A stretch of 64,000 nt of DNA from contig NZ_JABUXV010000006.1 of NCBI RefSeq assembly GCF_014897705.1, positions 62,001 through 126,000 on the forward strand. The letters run 5' to 3'. Source of the DNA: Brachybacterium sp. FME24 (GTDB taxonomy: Bacteria; Actinomycetota; Actinomycetes; Actinomycetales; Dermabacteraceae). A model generated the notes under the pieces. That model worked only from the letters and a program-made list of their open reading frames with translations, was not told the DNA's origin and made no database searches. The translations under genes were made by a program, and so were the position numbers. Below, piece by piece: positions 1-8,339 of this stretch. The first letter of the stretch is position 1. Each line of letters begins with the position of its first letter.

Positions 1-371
1 ACGCCGCCCTCGACGGAGCACATGGCGAGATAGTTGCGGTTGGCCCGGTCCAGCAGCAGCGAGAAGTAGTACTCCTCGGCGATGTCGGCTCCGGCGGCGA
101 TCATGACGCGATGCACGGTGTGGCCCTTGATGTCCATGCCGAGGATCTCGGAGGCCTTCTGCTCCGCCTCCTCGGGGGACTTGGCGATCTTCACGCCACC
201 GGCCTTGCCGCGACCACCGGTCTTCACCTGGGCCTTGACGACGACGACCGGGGTGCCGAGCTGTTCGGCGCCGGCCTTTGCAGTGGCAGGATCCTCCGCG
301 ACTACTCCTCCGAGCACGGGGACGCCGTGCTTCTCGAAGAGATCGCGGGCCTGGTACTCATACAGGTCCAC
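1..371 (-). CDS. sucC: Succinyl-CoA ligase (ADP-forming) beta subunit, N-terminal part
   Basis: SucC forms the ATP-grasp beta subunit of succinyl-CoA synthetase in the TCA cycle. Only the first ~123 codons lie in the window and the gene runs off the left edge. The reading begins (M)[15 protein letters not shown] and continues with the [17 protein letters not shown] type loop, both hallmarks of the family. The start is a GTG at 369-371 preceded by a GAGAGG ribosome binding site about 11 bases upstream. A pcrA gene a few kilobases away is a common actinobacterial arrangement; sucD would be expected outside the window. Confidence 0.93.
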   Translation of the reverse strand, partial: MDLYEYQARDLFEKHGVPVLGGVVAEDPATAKAGAEQLGTPVVVVKAQVKTGGRGKAGGVKIAKSPEEAEQKASEILGMDIKGHTVHRVMIAAGADIAEEYYFSLLLDRANRNYLAMCSVEGG

Positions 372-557
372 GGGGTTGCATTCCTCTCGATATCGGCAGA
401 GGGCGGCTGGCCGTTGCGGCCACGATGCCACCCCTGGGAACGCGTTCAGGGTATCGCTTCCGCCACCGCTCACGGGCCGCAGGAGCCAGGGTGCGCGCTG
501 TCTCACGTCGACGACGCGCGAAAGCGTCCACGCCATCTGTTGTTCAGGTGCCACGGA

Positions 558-563
558 TACGAT
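558..563 (+). promoter_or_regulatory. Putative -10 box of a leaderless transcript
   Basis: TACGAT ends 6 bases before the ATG at 570. No Shine-Dalgarno sequence lies between them, so the mRNA probably starts at or next to the start codon. Confidence 0.5.
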
Positions 564-569
564 GGTCGG

Positions 570-845
570 ATGAGCCGACGATCCCGCAGTCTCGCCCAGC
601 GTGTGCAAGAGCACCTCGGCTTCAGCGTCATCGCCATCGGGGTGCTCTTCATCGTGCTGCGCCTGCTCGGGGTGCGCTCCACCTTCGCGGGATTCGCGTT
701 ATCCGTGGGGATCACCCTGGCCCTGAACGTCGGGCTCTCCTATTACAACGACCGCCGCGCCCGGAATCCGCGACCGCAGGTCGAAGGCCGAGGTGGAGGC
801 GACATCCGCTGGCGTGAGGACGATCGTCCGCGCGACGACCGCTGA
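570..845 (+). CDS. Small two-helix membrane protein of unknown function
   Basis: A 91-residue protein with a basic N-terminus ([11 protein letters not shown]), two hydrophobic segments at about residues 16-35 and 39-58 separated by a short loop, and a charged cytoplasmic tail rich in Arg and Asp. The size and layout resemble DUF4229-type actinobacterial membrane proteins, but I cannot confirm the family. The ATG at 570 is chosen because a TACGAT -10-like box ends 6 bases upstream, consistent with a leaderless message. The next gene starts 14 bases after the stop, so the two are probably co-transcribed. Function unknown. Confidence 0.65.
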   Translation: MSRRSRSLAQRVQEHLGFSVIAIGVLFIVLRLLGVRSTFAGFALSVGITLALNVGLSYYNDRRARNPRPQVEGRGGGDIRWREDDRPRDDR

Positions 846-859
846 GGCGAGGAGACGCC

Positions 860-1468
860 ATGGCCGATTGGAAGACCTACGCGAAGGCCGCACGCAACAC
901 TGCCCGCAAGCAGGCGCCCGGCGCTCGTGACGCCGCGAAGCGGGCCACGTCGCGCGCCGGCGACTACGCCCGGGCAGCAGGTCGGGCAGTCGACGAGGGC
1001 CGAAGTGGCGACGATGCATCGCGCGGGGATGACCGATCCTCCCCTGACGGTGCGCGCCCCCCGCGCACCGACAGCCCGACCGCGGGCACCCGTGCTCCGC
1101 GCCCCGATGCCCGCCGCGAGGGAGCCGGCCGATCCGATACCCCCCGAACGGCCACCCAGCAGCGCCCGGCGGTCGATACCGACAAGCTCCGCAAGGACGC
1201 TGTGGCGTACTACACCGTGGCCGAACGCCGGATGCGCTCCGCTCAGATCGTTCCGCGCGTCCTGCGTGCCCTGCGCGACGCCCTGCTCATCGGGCTCTCC
1301 CTGTTCGTGATCTGGTTGGTGCTCGCGGCCGCGGGCCTCCAGATTCCGTTCACGACGGTGCTGATCGTGGTCCTGGTGATCGTCGCCCTGAGTTTCGCCG
1401 GGGGCGTGTACTCCCGTTTCCGGCAGCGCGGCAGGGGTGCCGAAGACGGTGAAACCCCCGACGACTGA
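860..1468 (+). CDS. Hypothetical membrane protein with long disordered N-terminal region
   Basis: A 202-residue protein. The first ~115 residues are low-complexity and rich in Arg, Ala, Asp, Pro and Thr, probably disordered. A helical segment containing YYTVAERRM follows, then two adjacent hydrophobic helices (about residues 142-162 and 165-183) and a short polar tail. The start has a good GAGGAG ribosome binding site 5 bases upstream. It sits directly behind the small membrane gene at 570-845 and probably forms an operon with it. No enzymatic motif is visible; function unknown. Confidence 0.7.
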   Translation: MADWKTYAKAARNTARKQAPGARDAAKRATSRAGDYARAAGRAVDEGRSGDDASRGDDRSSPDGARPPRTDSPTAGTRAPRPDARREGAGRSDTPRTATQQRPAVDTDKLRKDAVAYYTVAERRMRSAQIVPRVLRALRDALLIGLSLFVIWLVLAAAGLQIPFTTVLIVVLVIVALSFAGGVYSRFRQRGRGAEDGETPDD

Positions 1469-1534
1469 AGGCATCCACGGCCCCGCCGGTGAGCACGAGG
1501 TGCCGAGGCCAGCAGAAGGGGCCCAGGCGACTCG

Positions 1535-1617
1535 AGGGGCCGCGGCCAGCACCAGGGGCCGGAGCCAGCACGCGGGCCCGGCGGCGGCACGCGGGGCCGG
1601 AGCCGGCACCCGGGGCC
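1535..1617. repeat. 19-bp GC-rich tandem repeat, about 4.4 copies
   Basis: Four consecutive 19-base units start at 1535, 1554, 1573 and 1592, with a partial fifth to 1617. The approximate unit is AGGGGCCGGAGCCAGCACC with substitutions between copies. The tract lies between two gene ends and immediately before a long hairpin. A comparable tract-plus-hairpin arrangement occurs at 29356-29451. Confidence 0.8.
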
Positions 1618-1625
1618 AAGGTCGA

Positions 1626-1677
1626 AATGTCCCCTGAGGACCGATAGTCGTGACAGCACCGGTCCTCAGGGGACATT
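1626..1677. repeat. Long perfect hairpin (18-bp arms), REP-like or terminator
   Basis: Arms 1626-1643 and 1660-1677 are perfect inverted repeats around a 16-base loop. The left side (GAAATGT then, after 7 bases, GGACCGAT, from 1624) matches the left side of the hairpin at 29401-29422 at 18 of 22 positions. It lies downstream of the gene ending at 1468 and could end transcription. There is no U-tract, so a dispersed repeat role is equally likely. Confidence 0.75.
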
Positions 1678-1729
1678 CTCCGGTCCGTCCCGACCTCTCC
1701 CGGTGGAGGATCCTCGAGGGTCCGCGCCG

Positions 1730-1735
1730 TAGACT
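1730..1735 (+). promoter_or_regulatory. Putative -10 box of a leaderless transcript
   Basis: TAGACT ends 6 bases before the ATG at 1742, with no ribosome binding site between. Confidence 0.5.
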
Positions 1736-1741
1736 CTCGGC

Positions 1742-2188
1742 ATGAATCGTGACCATGAGCTGGGGTCCCGCTCGTCGCGCGCCGGGCTGCACCACCTGGA
1801 GCTGTGGACCGCCGACCTCGCCGTGACCGAGCCCGGCTGGCACTGGCTGCTGACCACGCTCGGCTGGATCCCCGAGCCCGTCGAGGGGTGGGCCACAGGC
1901 CGGATCTGGCGACATGGCGACGGCTCGTACATCGTCCTCGAACAGTCCGAGGCGGTGATCGGTGAGCGCTCCGAGCGCCGCGCTCCGGGAATGAACCACA
2001 TCGCCCTCACCGCACCGGACCGATACCACCTGGACGCGATTCGCGCCGCGGCGCCGGCTCACGGCTGGGGTGAGCTGTTCGCCGCGACATATCCGCACGC
2101 CGGCGGCCCGGACCACATCGCCTGGTACGGCGAGGACCCGGAGGGCATCGAGGTCGAAGTGGTGGCGCCGGGTTCTACAGCTTCGTGA
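1742..2188 (+). CDS. VOC (glyoxalase/bleomycin-resistance) family protein
   Basis: A 148-residue single-domain protein of the vicinal oxygen chelate fold. It opens with LHHLELWTADL, a typical first metal-binding strand with His, and later has MNHIALTAPD and a C-terminal GPDHIAWYGEDPEGIEVEV segment with a His and Glu placed as in metal-binding VOC members. The substrate cannot be inferred. The ATG at 1742 follows a TAGACT box by 6 bases, suggesting a leaderless message. Its last 14 bases overlap the 3' end of pcrA on the opposite strand. Confidence 0.8.
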   Translation: MNRDHELGSRSSRAGLHHLELWTADLAVTEPGWHWLLTTLGWIPEPVEGWATGRIWRHGDGSYIVLEQSEAVIGERSERRAPGMNHIALTAPDRYHLDAIRAAAPAHGWGELFAATYPHAGGPDHIAWYGEDPEGIEVEVVAPGSTAS

Positions 2189-5075
2189 GCGGGGCGTAGC
2201 GCAGCAGCAGGCGCTTCGTGCCATGCGGTGCCTTGAACTGCACCTCGACCTGGGTCTTCTCACCTTGACCGGCGATCTCGGTCACCGAGCCCATCCCGAA
2301 GGAATCGTGCGTCACGCGATCGCCCACGGAGAGCTGAGGCATGTTCGCCGCTGACGTGGGCTGGCGACCGGACCCGAAGCTCGGCCGCTTCACATCGCTG
2401 CGCCCGCCGCCGATACCGCCGCTGAACGACGGTCCACGCTGGCCATCGGACCGATTGCTGCCGCCGTACCCGCCGGAACGAGAGCCGGACCCCTGGCCGT
2501 ACCCGCCGAAGCCCGACCCGCCGAGGGTGGAACCTGCACGCGCCACGTCCAGCACGCTCTCGGGGATCTCGTCGAGGAACCGACTTCCCGGCATGAACTG
2601 CGACTGGCCCCACATGGCTCGCATCTGGGCGCGGGTCAGATAGAGCCGCTCGCGAGCACGGGTGATGCCCACGTAGGCAAGTCGTCGCTCTTCCTGAAGC
2701 TCATCGGGGTCCCCCAGGGTGCGGTTGTGGGGGAAGGTGCCGTCCTCCATGCCGGTGAGGAAGACGACCGGGAATTCCAGTCCTTTGGCGGTATGGAGGG
2801 TCATCAGCGTGACGAACTGGTCCTCCGAGCCCGGGATCTGGTCGGCGTCGGCCACCAGGGCGACCTTCTCCAGGAAGCGGTCCACGAGAGTCGCTTCCGG
2901 GTCATCCGGGGCATTCAGTGCCGCATCGGGGGCGACGTCGGACCCTGCAGGCGTCGGCGCCGAGGCGGCTCCCCGAGCCTCGGGGCCATCGGGATGCGAT
3001 CCCTCGGCGGCGTCTGTTTCTGCTTCTGCCGACGAGCCCGCCGCGCCACCTGAAACCGAGTCAGCGCCCGAATCCGTGTCGGCTCCTGCGTCTGGGTCGA
3101 CCTCGGCATTCTCCTCGTCGAGCTCCTCGAACTCGCTGGCGGCGGCGTCGGCAGCTTCGGTCTGGGCCTCGAACTCCGCGGCGACGCTGATCAGCTCGGC
3201 GAGGTTCTCGAGCCGGGACTCGTCCTGCGGGTCATCGCTGTCCTGCAGCTCGGCGTAGTAGCCCGAGCGCTGCAGGATCGCTTCGACCAGCTCCGCGGGG
3301 CCGTCGCCGCGAGCAGCCATCTCCTGGAGGTCCTCGAGCATTGCCACGAAGGTGCGCACCGCGTTCAGCGAGCGCGTCGCGATGCCGGGCGCGTCGTCGG
3401 CCCGCCGCAGAGCTTCGCCGAAGCTGATCCGGTCCCGCTCGGCGAGCATCGCGATCGCGGCCTCGGCCCGGTCGCCGATGCCGCGCTTGGGGACGTTGAG
3501 GATGCGACGCAGGTTGATCTCATCGGCAGGATTCGCGAGAACCCGCAGATAGGCCATCGCGTCCTTGATCTCGCGCCGCTCGTAGAAGCGGGTGCCTCCG
3601 ACCACCCGATAGGGCAGCCCCACGCGGATCAACTGATCCTCCAGCGCGCGGGACTGCGCATTGGCCCGGTAGAAGATCGCGATGTCCCCGGCGCTGCGAC
3701 CGTCGTCGACCAGGGCGTCGATCTGTCGGCCGATGTAGCGGGCCTCGGCCTGCTCGTCGTCGGCGACATACAGGGTGATCTGCTCGCCCTCGCCCTGGTC
3801 GGTCCACAGGTCCTTCTTGCGCCGCCCTTCGTTCTCCTCGATCACGGCGTTCGCGGCGGTGAGGATGTTCTGGGTGGAGCGGTAGTTCTGCTCGAGCACG
3901 ATGGTGCGCGCCGAGGGGAAGTCCTTCTCGAACTCGATGATGTTACGGATCGTGGCGCCCCGGAAGGCGTAGATCGACTGGTCGGAGTCGCCCACCACCG
4001 TGAGGTCCGCGCGCGGGTCCTCCCCCACCAGCTCCCGCACTAGCTGGTACTGGGCGGTGTTGGTGTCCTGGTACTCGTCGACCAGGAGGTGGCGGAAGCG
4101 GCGTCGGTAGCCCTCGCGGATCGCGGGGTTCTCACGCAGCAGCGTGACGGTCAGGCCGATGAGGTCGTCGAAGTCCACGGCGTTGGCCTGCCGCAGGCGC
4201 TCGGTGTAGTTCGTGTAGATCCGCGCGAGGGTCTTCTCGAAGGGGTTCTTCGAGCTCTCGGCCTGGTCGGCGAAGTCGATCGGATCGGTGAGGTCGTTCT
4301 TCAGCGAGGAGATCCGTGAGGCCAGGCCCCGCGGCGCATGCTTCTTGGTGTCGAGCTCGAGATCCTTGGCGATCGTGGTGATCAGCCGCAGCGAGTCGGC
4401 GCTGTCATAGATGGTGAACGAGCTCTTGAGCCCCGCGGCCTGGGCGTCCCGGCGCAGGATCCGCACGCAGGCGCTGTGGAAGGTGGAGACCCACATGCTG
4501 CGCGCGACCGTCCCAACGAGCTCCTCGACGCGCTCGCGCATCTCGGCGGCCGCCTTGTTGGTGAAGGTGATCGCGAGGATCTCTCCGGGCAGCGCCTCTC
4601 CGGAGCGCAGCAAATGGCCGATGCGACGCGTCAGGACCCGGGTCTTGCCGGAGCCGGCGCCCGCGACGATCAGCAGTGGGCTGCCCCGGTGCTCGACGGC
4701 CTCACGCTGGGCAGGATTCAGGCCGTCCGTGAGCTCGGTGAGCACGGCAGGATCGGAGGGCCCCCAGGGCCTGGCGCGGCTCGGAGCGCCCTCCGGGCCT
4801 CCACGCTCGGCGGGATGCGGCGCGAGCTCGTGCTCGGCCGGGGGCTGCGGCGTCGGCCGATCGTCCTCGACCGGCGGCGCCTCGTCGTACGGAGGCTCGT
4901 CGTACGGGGCCTCTTCCTCGGAGGGCGGTTCGTCCTGCGGCGGCGGCTCCTGCTCGAAGGGAGGTCGCGCCCCGCCCTCCTGCGGTGGCGCCGGCTCGGC
5001 CGACGGCGTGACCGTCACACCGTCGAGGCGGCGGAAGGCGTCGGGCAGCGAGAGATCGTCGAAGAGTGAGCTCAT
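2175..5075 (-). CDS. pcrA: ATP-dependent DNA helicase PcrA/UvrD
   Basis: A superfamily 1A 3'-5' DNA helicase (966 residues) acting in repair and replication restart. Visible motifs are the Q motif LNPAQREAV (119-127), Walker A AGAGSGKT (138-145), the VDEYQDTN Walker B box, GDSDQSIYAFRGA, and VVFLTGMEDGTFPH followed by EERRLAYVGITRAR near the C-terminal ATPase half. Three regions exceed the core fold: a ~115-residue Pro/Glu-rich N-terminal extension, an acidic Ser/Ala/Asp insertion in the C-terminal half, and a Gly/Ser linker leading to a Tudor-like end domain (VGDRVTHDSFGMGSV). The ATG at 5075 is chosen over an in-frame start 24 codons upstream because GGGAG precedes it and the extra residues look non-coding. 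Confidence 0.95.
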   Translation of the reverse strand: MSSLFDDLSLPDAFRRLDGVTVTPSAEPAPPQEGGARPPFEQEPPPQDEPPSEEEAPYDEPPYDEAPPVEDDRPTPQPPAEHELAPHPAERGGPEGAPSRARPWGPSDPAVLTELTDGLNPAQREAVEHRGSPLLIVAGAGSGKTRVLTRRIGHLLRSGEALPGEILAITFTNKAAAEMRERVEELVGTVARSMWVSTFHSACVRILRRDAQAAGLKSSFTIYDSADSLRLITTIAKDLELDTKKHAPRGLASRISSLKNDLTDPIDFADQAESSKNPFEKTLARIYTNYTERLRQANAVDFDDLIGLTVTLLRENPAIREGYRRRFRHLLVDEYQDTNTAQYQLVRELVGEDPRADLTVVGDSDQSIYAFRGATIRNIIEFEKDFPSARTIVLEQNYRSTQNILTAANAVIEENEGRRKKDLWTDQGEGEQITLYVADDEQAEARYIGRQIDALVDDGRSAGDIAIFYRANAQSRALEDQLIRVGLPYRVVGGTRFYERREIKDAMAYLRVLANPADEINLRRILNVPKRGIGDRAEAAIAMLAERDRISFGEALRRADDAPGIATRSLNAVRTFVAMLEDLQEMAARGDGPAELVEAILQRSGYYAELQDSDDPQDESRLENLAELISVAAEFEAQTEAADAAASEFEELDEENAEVDPDAGADTDSGADSVSGGAAGSSAEAETDAAEGSHPDGPEARGAASAPTPAGSDVAPDAALNAPDDPEATLVDRFLEKVALVADADQIPGSEDQFVTLMTLHTAKGLEFPVVFLTGMEDGTFPHNRTLGDPDELQEERRLAYVGITRARERLYLTRAQMRAMWGQSQFMPGSRFLDEIPESVLDVARAGSTLGGSGFGGYGQGSGSRSGGYGGSNRSDGQRGPSFSGGIGGGRSDVKRPSFGSGRQPTSAANMPQLSVGDRVTHDSFGMGSVTEIAGQGEKTQVEVQFKAPHGTKRLLLRYAPLTKL

Positions 5076-5094
5076 GAGGCTCCCAGGATAGGCG

Positions 5095-5128
5095 CGGGAC
5101 CCGACAGCGCGGACGCTGTCGGGTCCCG
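5095..5128. terminator. Perfect 15-bp hairpin between two leftward genes
   Basis: Arms 5095-5109 and 5114-5128 are perfectly complementary around a 4-base loop. It is downstream of the membrane gene ending at 5224 and just upstream of the probable pcrA promoter (TATCCT at 5085-5090, reverse strand), so it most likely separates the two transcripts. Confidence 0.75.
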
Positions 5129-5223
5129 TGTGGACAGAGGAAAACAATGGGGAGGATCTCCGGGGAGCGCCCGGTTGCTGACCCCGTACCGCTCGTCGTA
5201 CCGCTCGCGCCGCAGGGCGTCGC

Positions 5224-5559
5224 TCAGACGAAGACCGCGACGACGATGTTCACGATGATGGCCAGCGGGATGCCGAACCAGACCGCAGAGGGCGTCTCGG
5301 GGCCCTTCTTGGCCGCCATGTAGGCCAGCACGGTCGCGACGACGGCGAACACCAGCTTGATCCCGAGCTTCATATGGTTCGGGTCACCGACGATGGAGAC
5401 CAGCGCGGCCAGCACGATGCCGAGCACCAACGCACCGGCCACGGCATGTGCCATACCGGGGTTGGGGACACGGGTGCGAGCGGACGCCACCCAGGTGCCG
5501 AGCGCCACGGCCCAGCAGATCATGTGGAGCACGACGAGGAGTGAGATCACGAAGGACAT
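5224..5559 (-). CDS. Small four-helix integral membrane protein
   Basis: A 111-residue very hydrophobic protein with about four transmembrane helices: an N-terminal one (FVISLLVVLHMICWAVALGTW), a second around HAVAGALVLGIVLAAL, a third after DPNHMKLGIKLVFAVVATVLAY and a C-terminal IPLAIIVNIVVAVF. The WxxxxxxxR and DPNHMKLGIK loop pattern is typical of a widespread actinobacterial membrane family of unknown role; I do not recognise a named family. The ATG at 5559 follows a TATCGT box (5566-5571, reverse strand) by 6 bases, so the transcript is probably leaderless. A longer in-frame upstream reading would overlap the divergent gene and is rejected. Confidence 0.75.
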   Translation of the reverse strand: MSFVISLLVVLHMICWAVALGTWVASARTRVPNPGMAHAVAGALVLGIVLAALVSIVGDPNHMKLGIKLVFAVVATVLAYMAAKKGPETPSAVWFGIPLAIIVNIVVAVFV

Positions 5560-5620
5560 GCCTCCACGATAGCCCGCGCGGCCTGGGAGCCCTCCCCGTG
5601 CGACGTGCGAGAATCGCCGC

Positions 5621-6763
5621 ATGTCACCGGCTTCCGACGGCTCCCCCGACACCCCGGATCCGGCATCCGACCCCGCATCCGACCCCCGCCCCGCTGCGCA
5701 CCCCGGCCCCGCCGTGGGCCCGGACTGGCTGCCCGAGGAACTGGACATCGAGCAGCCGCCCCGGATCAGTGCCGGGAAGGTCGTCACCGGTGCTCTCTCC
5801 GTTCTGCTGGTCGCCGCGGTGCTGGCCTGGATCCTGCCGTGGGCCACCGGTGCGCAGTGGCCCCAGATCATCGACACCCTCCTGCAGGCTCCGGCCTGGG
5901 CGCTGCCCGCAGTGGCCCTGCTGGGCGCAGGTGCCCTCGCCCTCGAGGGCCTCACCGTGCGCACAGCGGTGACCGGTTCGCACTACTCCTCGGCCCTGCT
6001 CGGCCATACCGCCTCGACCGGGGTGGGTCTCGCCCTGCCGGGAGGCTCCGTGGTGGGTCTCGCGCTGATGGGCTGGATCCTGCGTCGGGCCGGCCCGGCC
6101 GTGCCTGTGATCATCACCGGGATCATCGCGGCATCCCTGGTGGAGATGGTGATCACCTCGGTTCTGATCCCTCTGCTGGGGCTCGCCTCCTACGCCGCCG
6201 GTTCGCTGCTGGCCCCCACCGGGATCGCACTGCCCGGCGCGATCTGGGCCGCCCTGCTCGCCGTGCTCGGCGCCATGATCGCCCTGGCCCTGACGACGGT
6301 GCTGCTGCGGCGGGCCGTGCTGACGTCGATCCTCGACCGGCTCGGGGACATGATCCCGTCGCACCTCACCCCGATGGTCCTCACCCAGCGTGACGCCCTG
6401 GTGGCGATACTGCGACGTCGGACGGTGCCGCTGGTGCTGCCGACGTTCGCGGCGCGGGTGCTGCAGTGGGCGGCGCTGCTGGTGGCGATCAACGCGGTCG
6501 GCGCCGACGTGCCGCTGCTGCTGACGGTGGCGATCTTCGCCCTGGGCCGGGTGCTCTCCTTGGTGCCTGTGACCCCGGGCGGCGCCGGTATCACCGAGAC
6601 GGTGGGAGCGGCGGCGCTGGTCGCGCTGGGGGTCGGTGCTGCCGACGCTGCAGCGGCGATGCTCCTGCTGCTGATCACGACGCTGGTGGTGCCCCTGGCC
6701 GCCGGGGCGATGGCCGTGACGGTGTCCTTCGTGCGCGCACCTGCTCGGCGCCGCAGGGCGTGA
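5621..6763 (+). CDS. YbhN/lysylphosphatidylglycerol synthase TM-region family protein
   Basis: A 380-residue polytopic membrane protein matching the flippase-like UPF0104 / LPG_synthase_TM family (the membrane part of MprF). After a Pro/Asp-rich hydrophilic N-terminus of ~45 residues come about eight hydrophobic segments. The stretch LSLVPVTPGGAGITETVGAAAL near residues 318-338 is the characteristic family signature (PGGxGxxE). There is no soluble synthase domain, so aminoacyl-lipid synthesis is not implied; lipid translocation is the usual guess. It ends with a basic tail. It is divergent from the small membrane gene at 5224-5559. Confidence 0.85.
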   Translation: MSPASDGSPDTPDPASDPASDPRPAAHPGPAVGPDWLPEELDIEQPPRISAGKVVTGALSVLLVAAVLAWILPWATGAQWPQIIDTLLQAPAWALPAVALLGAGALALEGLTVRTAVTGSHYSSALLGHTASTGVGLALPGGSVVGLALMGWILRRAGPAVPVIITGIIAASLVEMVITSVLIPLLGLASYAAGSLLAPTGIALPGAIWAALLAVLGAMIALALTTVLLRRAVLTSILDRLGDMIPSHLTPMVLTQRDALVAILRRRTVPLVLPTFAARVLQWAALLVAINAVGADVPLLLTVAIFALGRVLSLVPVTPGGAGITETVGAAALVALGVGAADAAAAMLLLLITTLVVPLAAGAMAVTVSFVRAPARRRRA

Positions 6764-6821
6764 AGAGCGAGGCCTGCGGGGCCACTGGCACCCATCGCTC
6801 GTCCCGTCAGTCCTTCTCCGC

Positions 6822-7298
6822 TCAGTCCTCCTCGGCGTAGTCCGGCGTATCGATGCCGAGGGTGTGGGAGGGGTGTGCCAGAAAGCCGTCCTCCGCGAGC
6901 GGCACCAGAGGGTAGCCGCCGATGCTGGCCCCCTGGGCGGTGCCCACGAACTCCGCGACCTCGACCACGTGGCGGTGGGCGTCATCACCGCGGCCCAGGA
7001 AGCCGGCCCCCGAATAGCCGCCGAGTCGTCGGCCGGCGGTGCGCTCGCGCGCGGTCGCGACCTCGTCGAGCCGCCGGGCGCTGGCGCGCAGGCCCGCTGC
7101 GATCCGCCCCAGCTCGGTGTACTCCTGGGCGGTCCAGTGCTCGTGGATCCGATCGCCGATGCGCCGAGCCCCGCGATCCTCGGACCGGGTGACGTCGACG
7201 ATGGCATTGGAGAGTCGGAGGCGGAGCAGGGTGAGCCGATCGGCGCCTCGTCGGAGGGCACCTGCGTGCCCACGCAGCTGACGCAGGTCCGAGGTCAT
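6822..7298 (-). CDS. Hypothetical helical protein
   Basis: A 158-residue protein I do not recognise. Residues 1-95 are predicted helical, Arg/Leu/Ala-rich and lack membrane segments (LRGHAGALRRGADRLTLLRL). They resemble the size and amphipathic pattern of WXG100/ESX-like helical hairpins but without a clear WxG. The C-terminal ~55 residues contain a Gly-rich GRRLGGYSGAGFLGRG segment and end in acidic DTPDYAEED. The ATG at 7298 has an AAGGAG ribosome binding site 8 bases upstream. It stands alone between a convergent membrane gene and the hydrolase gene. Confidence 0.6.
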   Translation of the reverse strand: MTSDLRQLRGHAGALRRGADRLTLLRLRLSNAIVDVTRSEDRGARRIGDRIHEHWTAQEYTELGRIAAGLRASARRLDEVATARERTAGRRLGGYSGAGFLGRGDDAHRHVVEVAEFVGTAQGASIGGYPLVPLAEDGFLAHPSHTLGIDTPDYAEED

Positions 7299-7376
7299 CC
7301 AGCTGCTCCTTCCCGCTGCTCACGATGCCGCTCGCGTGGACGGTACAACGCGGTCGGGCGCTCTCATCGTAGGGGG

Positions 7377-8339
7377 TCAGGCCTCGAGCGTCTCCAGCCA
7401 ACGGTCCAGGACCCCGATCGCCCGCGTCCGGGCGTCCGTGTCGGAGAGGAAGACGTCGTGCCGCGCTCCGGGGATCGCTTCGACCTGCACCTGGGGGCCC
7501 AGGCGCCGGGCCGCGGCGGCGAGGGCACGAACATCCAGCACCGAGTCGGAGCGGCGCATGTCCTCGAGGAACCACGCCCCGATCCGGCTCTGGGCCGAGT
7601 GCAGGACGAGCACCGGGATCGTCAACGGTCCCGCCGCGCGCAGTCGCTTCTGCCCGTCGAGCACCGCCGCGAGGGTATCGGCGGGGAAAGGGTGGCCGCC
7701 GGGCGGTTTGAGCGCCAGATCGTAGTCGTACATTCCGCCGAAGTCCCGGTGTGTGGTCCGGGCGAGGTGCGAGGAACCGCTCGGCAGGATGGGACGCTGA
7801 TGCAGTCTCTGGGCCAGGAGCCGCACCGGAGTCTCCGCGAGGGTCCGCGCTCCCGGCCCCAGATGCATCTCGAGCCACGGCGAGTTCAGCGCGACGGCAC
7901 GGACCGTTCCCGGGCGGCGCTGCGCCCACAGCGCGGCGGTGAGACCTCCGGTGGAGTGGGCCAGAAGGATCGGCGGGCGGTCCCTGCCGATGATCCGCAG
8001 CGCCTCGTCGATCTCCTGGTCGTACCGGCTGAGGTGGTCGACCGAGGTGGCCGTCTGACCTGGCAGCAGGCTGCGCCCATGTTTGCGCAGGTCAAGACCC
8101 CACACGTCGTATCCGCCACGGCCGAGGTGCTCGAGGAGATCCCGATCGAAGACATAGTCCGACCACCCGTGCAGCACGAGGATCGCCGGCTGGACCCGAC
8201 CCTTCCCGGCGTCGCGCCCGGTGATTCCGCTGCCGCGTTCGCGGTGGATCAGGGTCGCGATGACCGGCCCTTCGGCGTCGGATCCCAGCTCGAGTCGTCG
8301 AGTCGAGTACCCGTCACCGAGGACCGGGTCCGAGCTCAC
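7377..8339 (-). CDS. Alpha/beta hydrolase (lysophospholipase-like)
   Basis: A 320-residue alpha/beta hydrolase. The oxyanion segment VLHGWSDYVFD precedes the nucleophile elbow LLAHSTGG (Ser in H-S-T-G-G), and a C-terminal PGARHDVFLS supplies the catalytic His. The acidic residue is probably in the LVLHSAQSRIGAW region. The fold matches the serine aminopeptidase S33 / monoacylglycerol lipase group, but the substrate is unknown. The GTG start at 8339 overlaps the bldC stop by 4 bases (GTGA), so translation is coupled to bldC and the two form a leftward operon. Confidence 0.88.
   Translation of the reverse strand: MSSDPVLGDGYSTRRLELGSDAEGPVIATLIHRERGSGITGRDAGKGRVQPAILVLHGWSDYVFDRDLLEHLGRGGYDVWGLDLRKHGRSLLPGQTATSVDHLSRYDQEIDEALRIIGRDRPPILLAHSTGGLTAALWAQRRPGTVRAVALNSPWLEMHLGPGARTLAETPVRLLAQRLHQRPILPSGSSHLARTTHRDFGGMYDYDLALKPPGGHPFPADTLAAVLDGQKRLRAAGPLTIPVLVLHSAQSRIGAWFLEDMRRSDSVLDVRALAAAARRLGPQVQVEAIPGARHDVFLSDTDARTRAIGVLDRWLETLEA

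Noticed and set aside
1535-1617. 19-bp tandem repeat considered as CRISPR or coding repeat
   Set aside because: No spacers between units and no open frame with sensible codon use on either strand.
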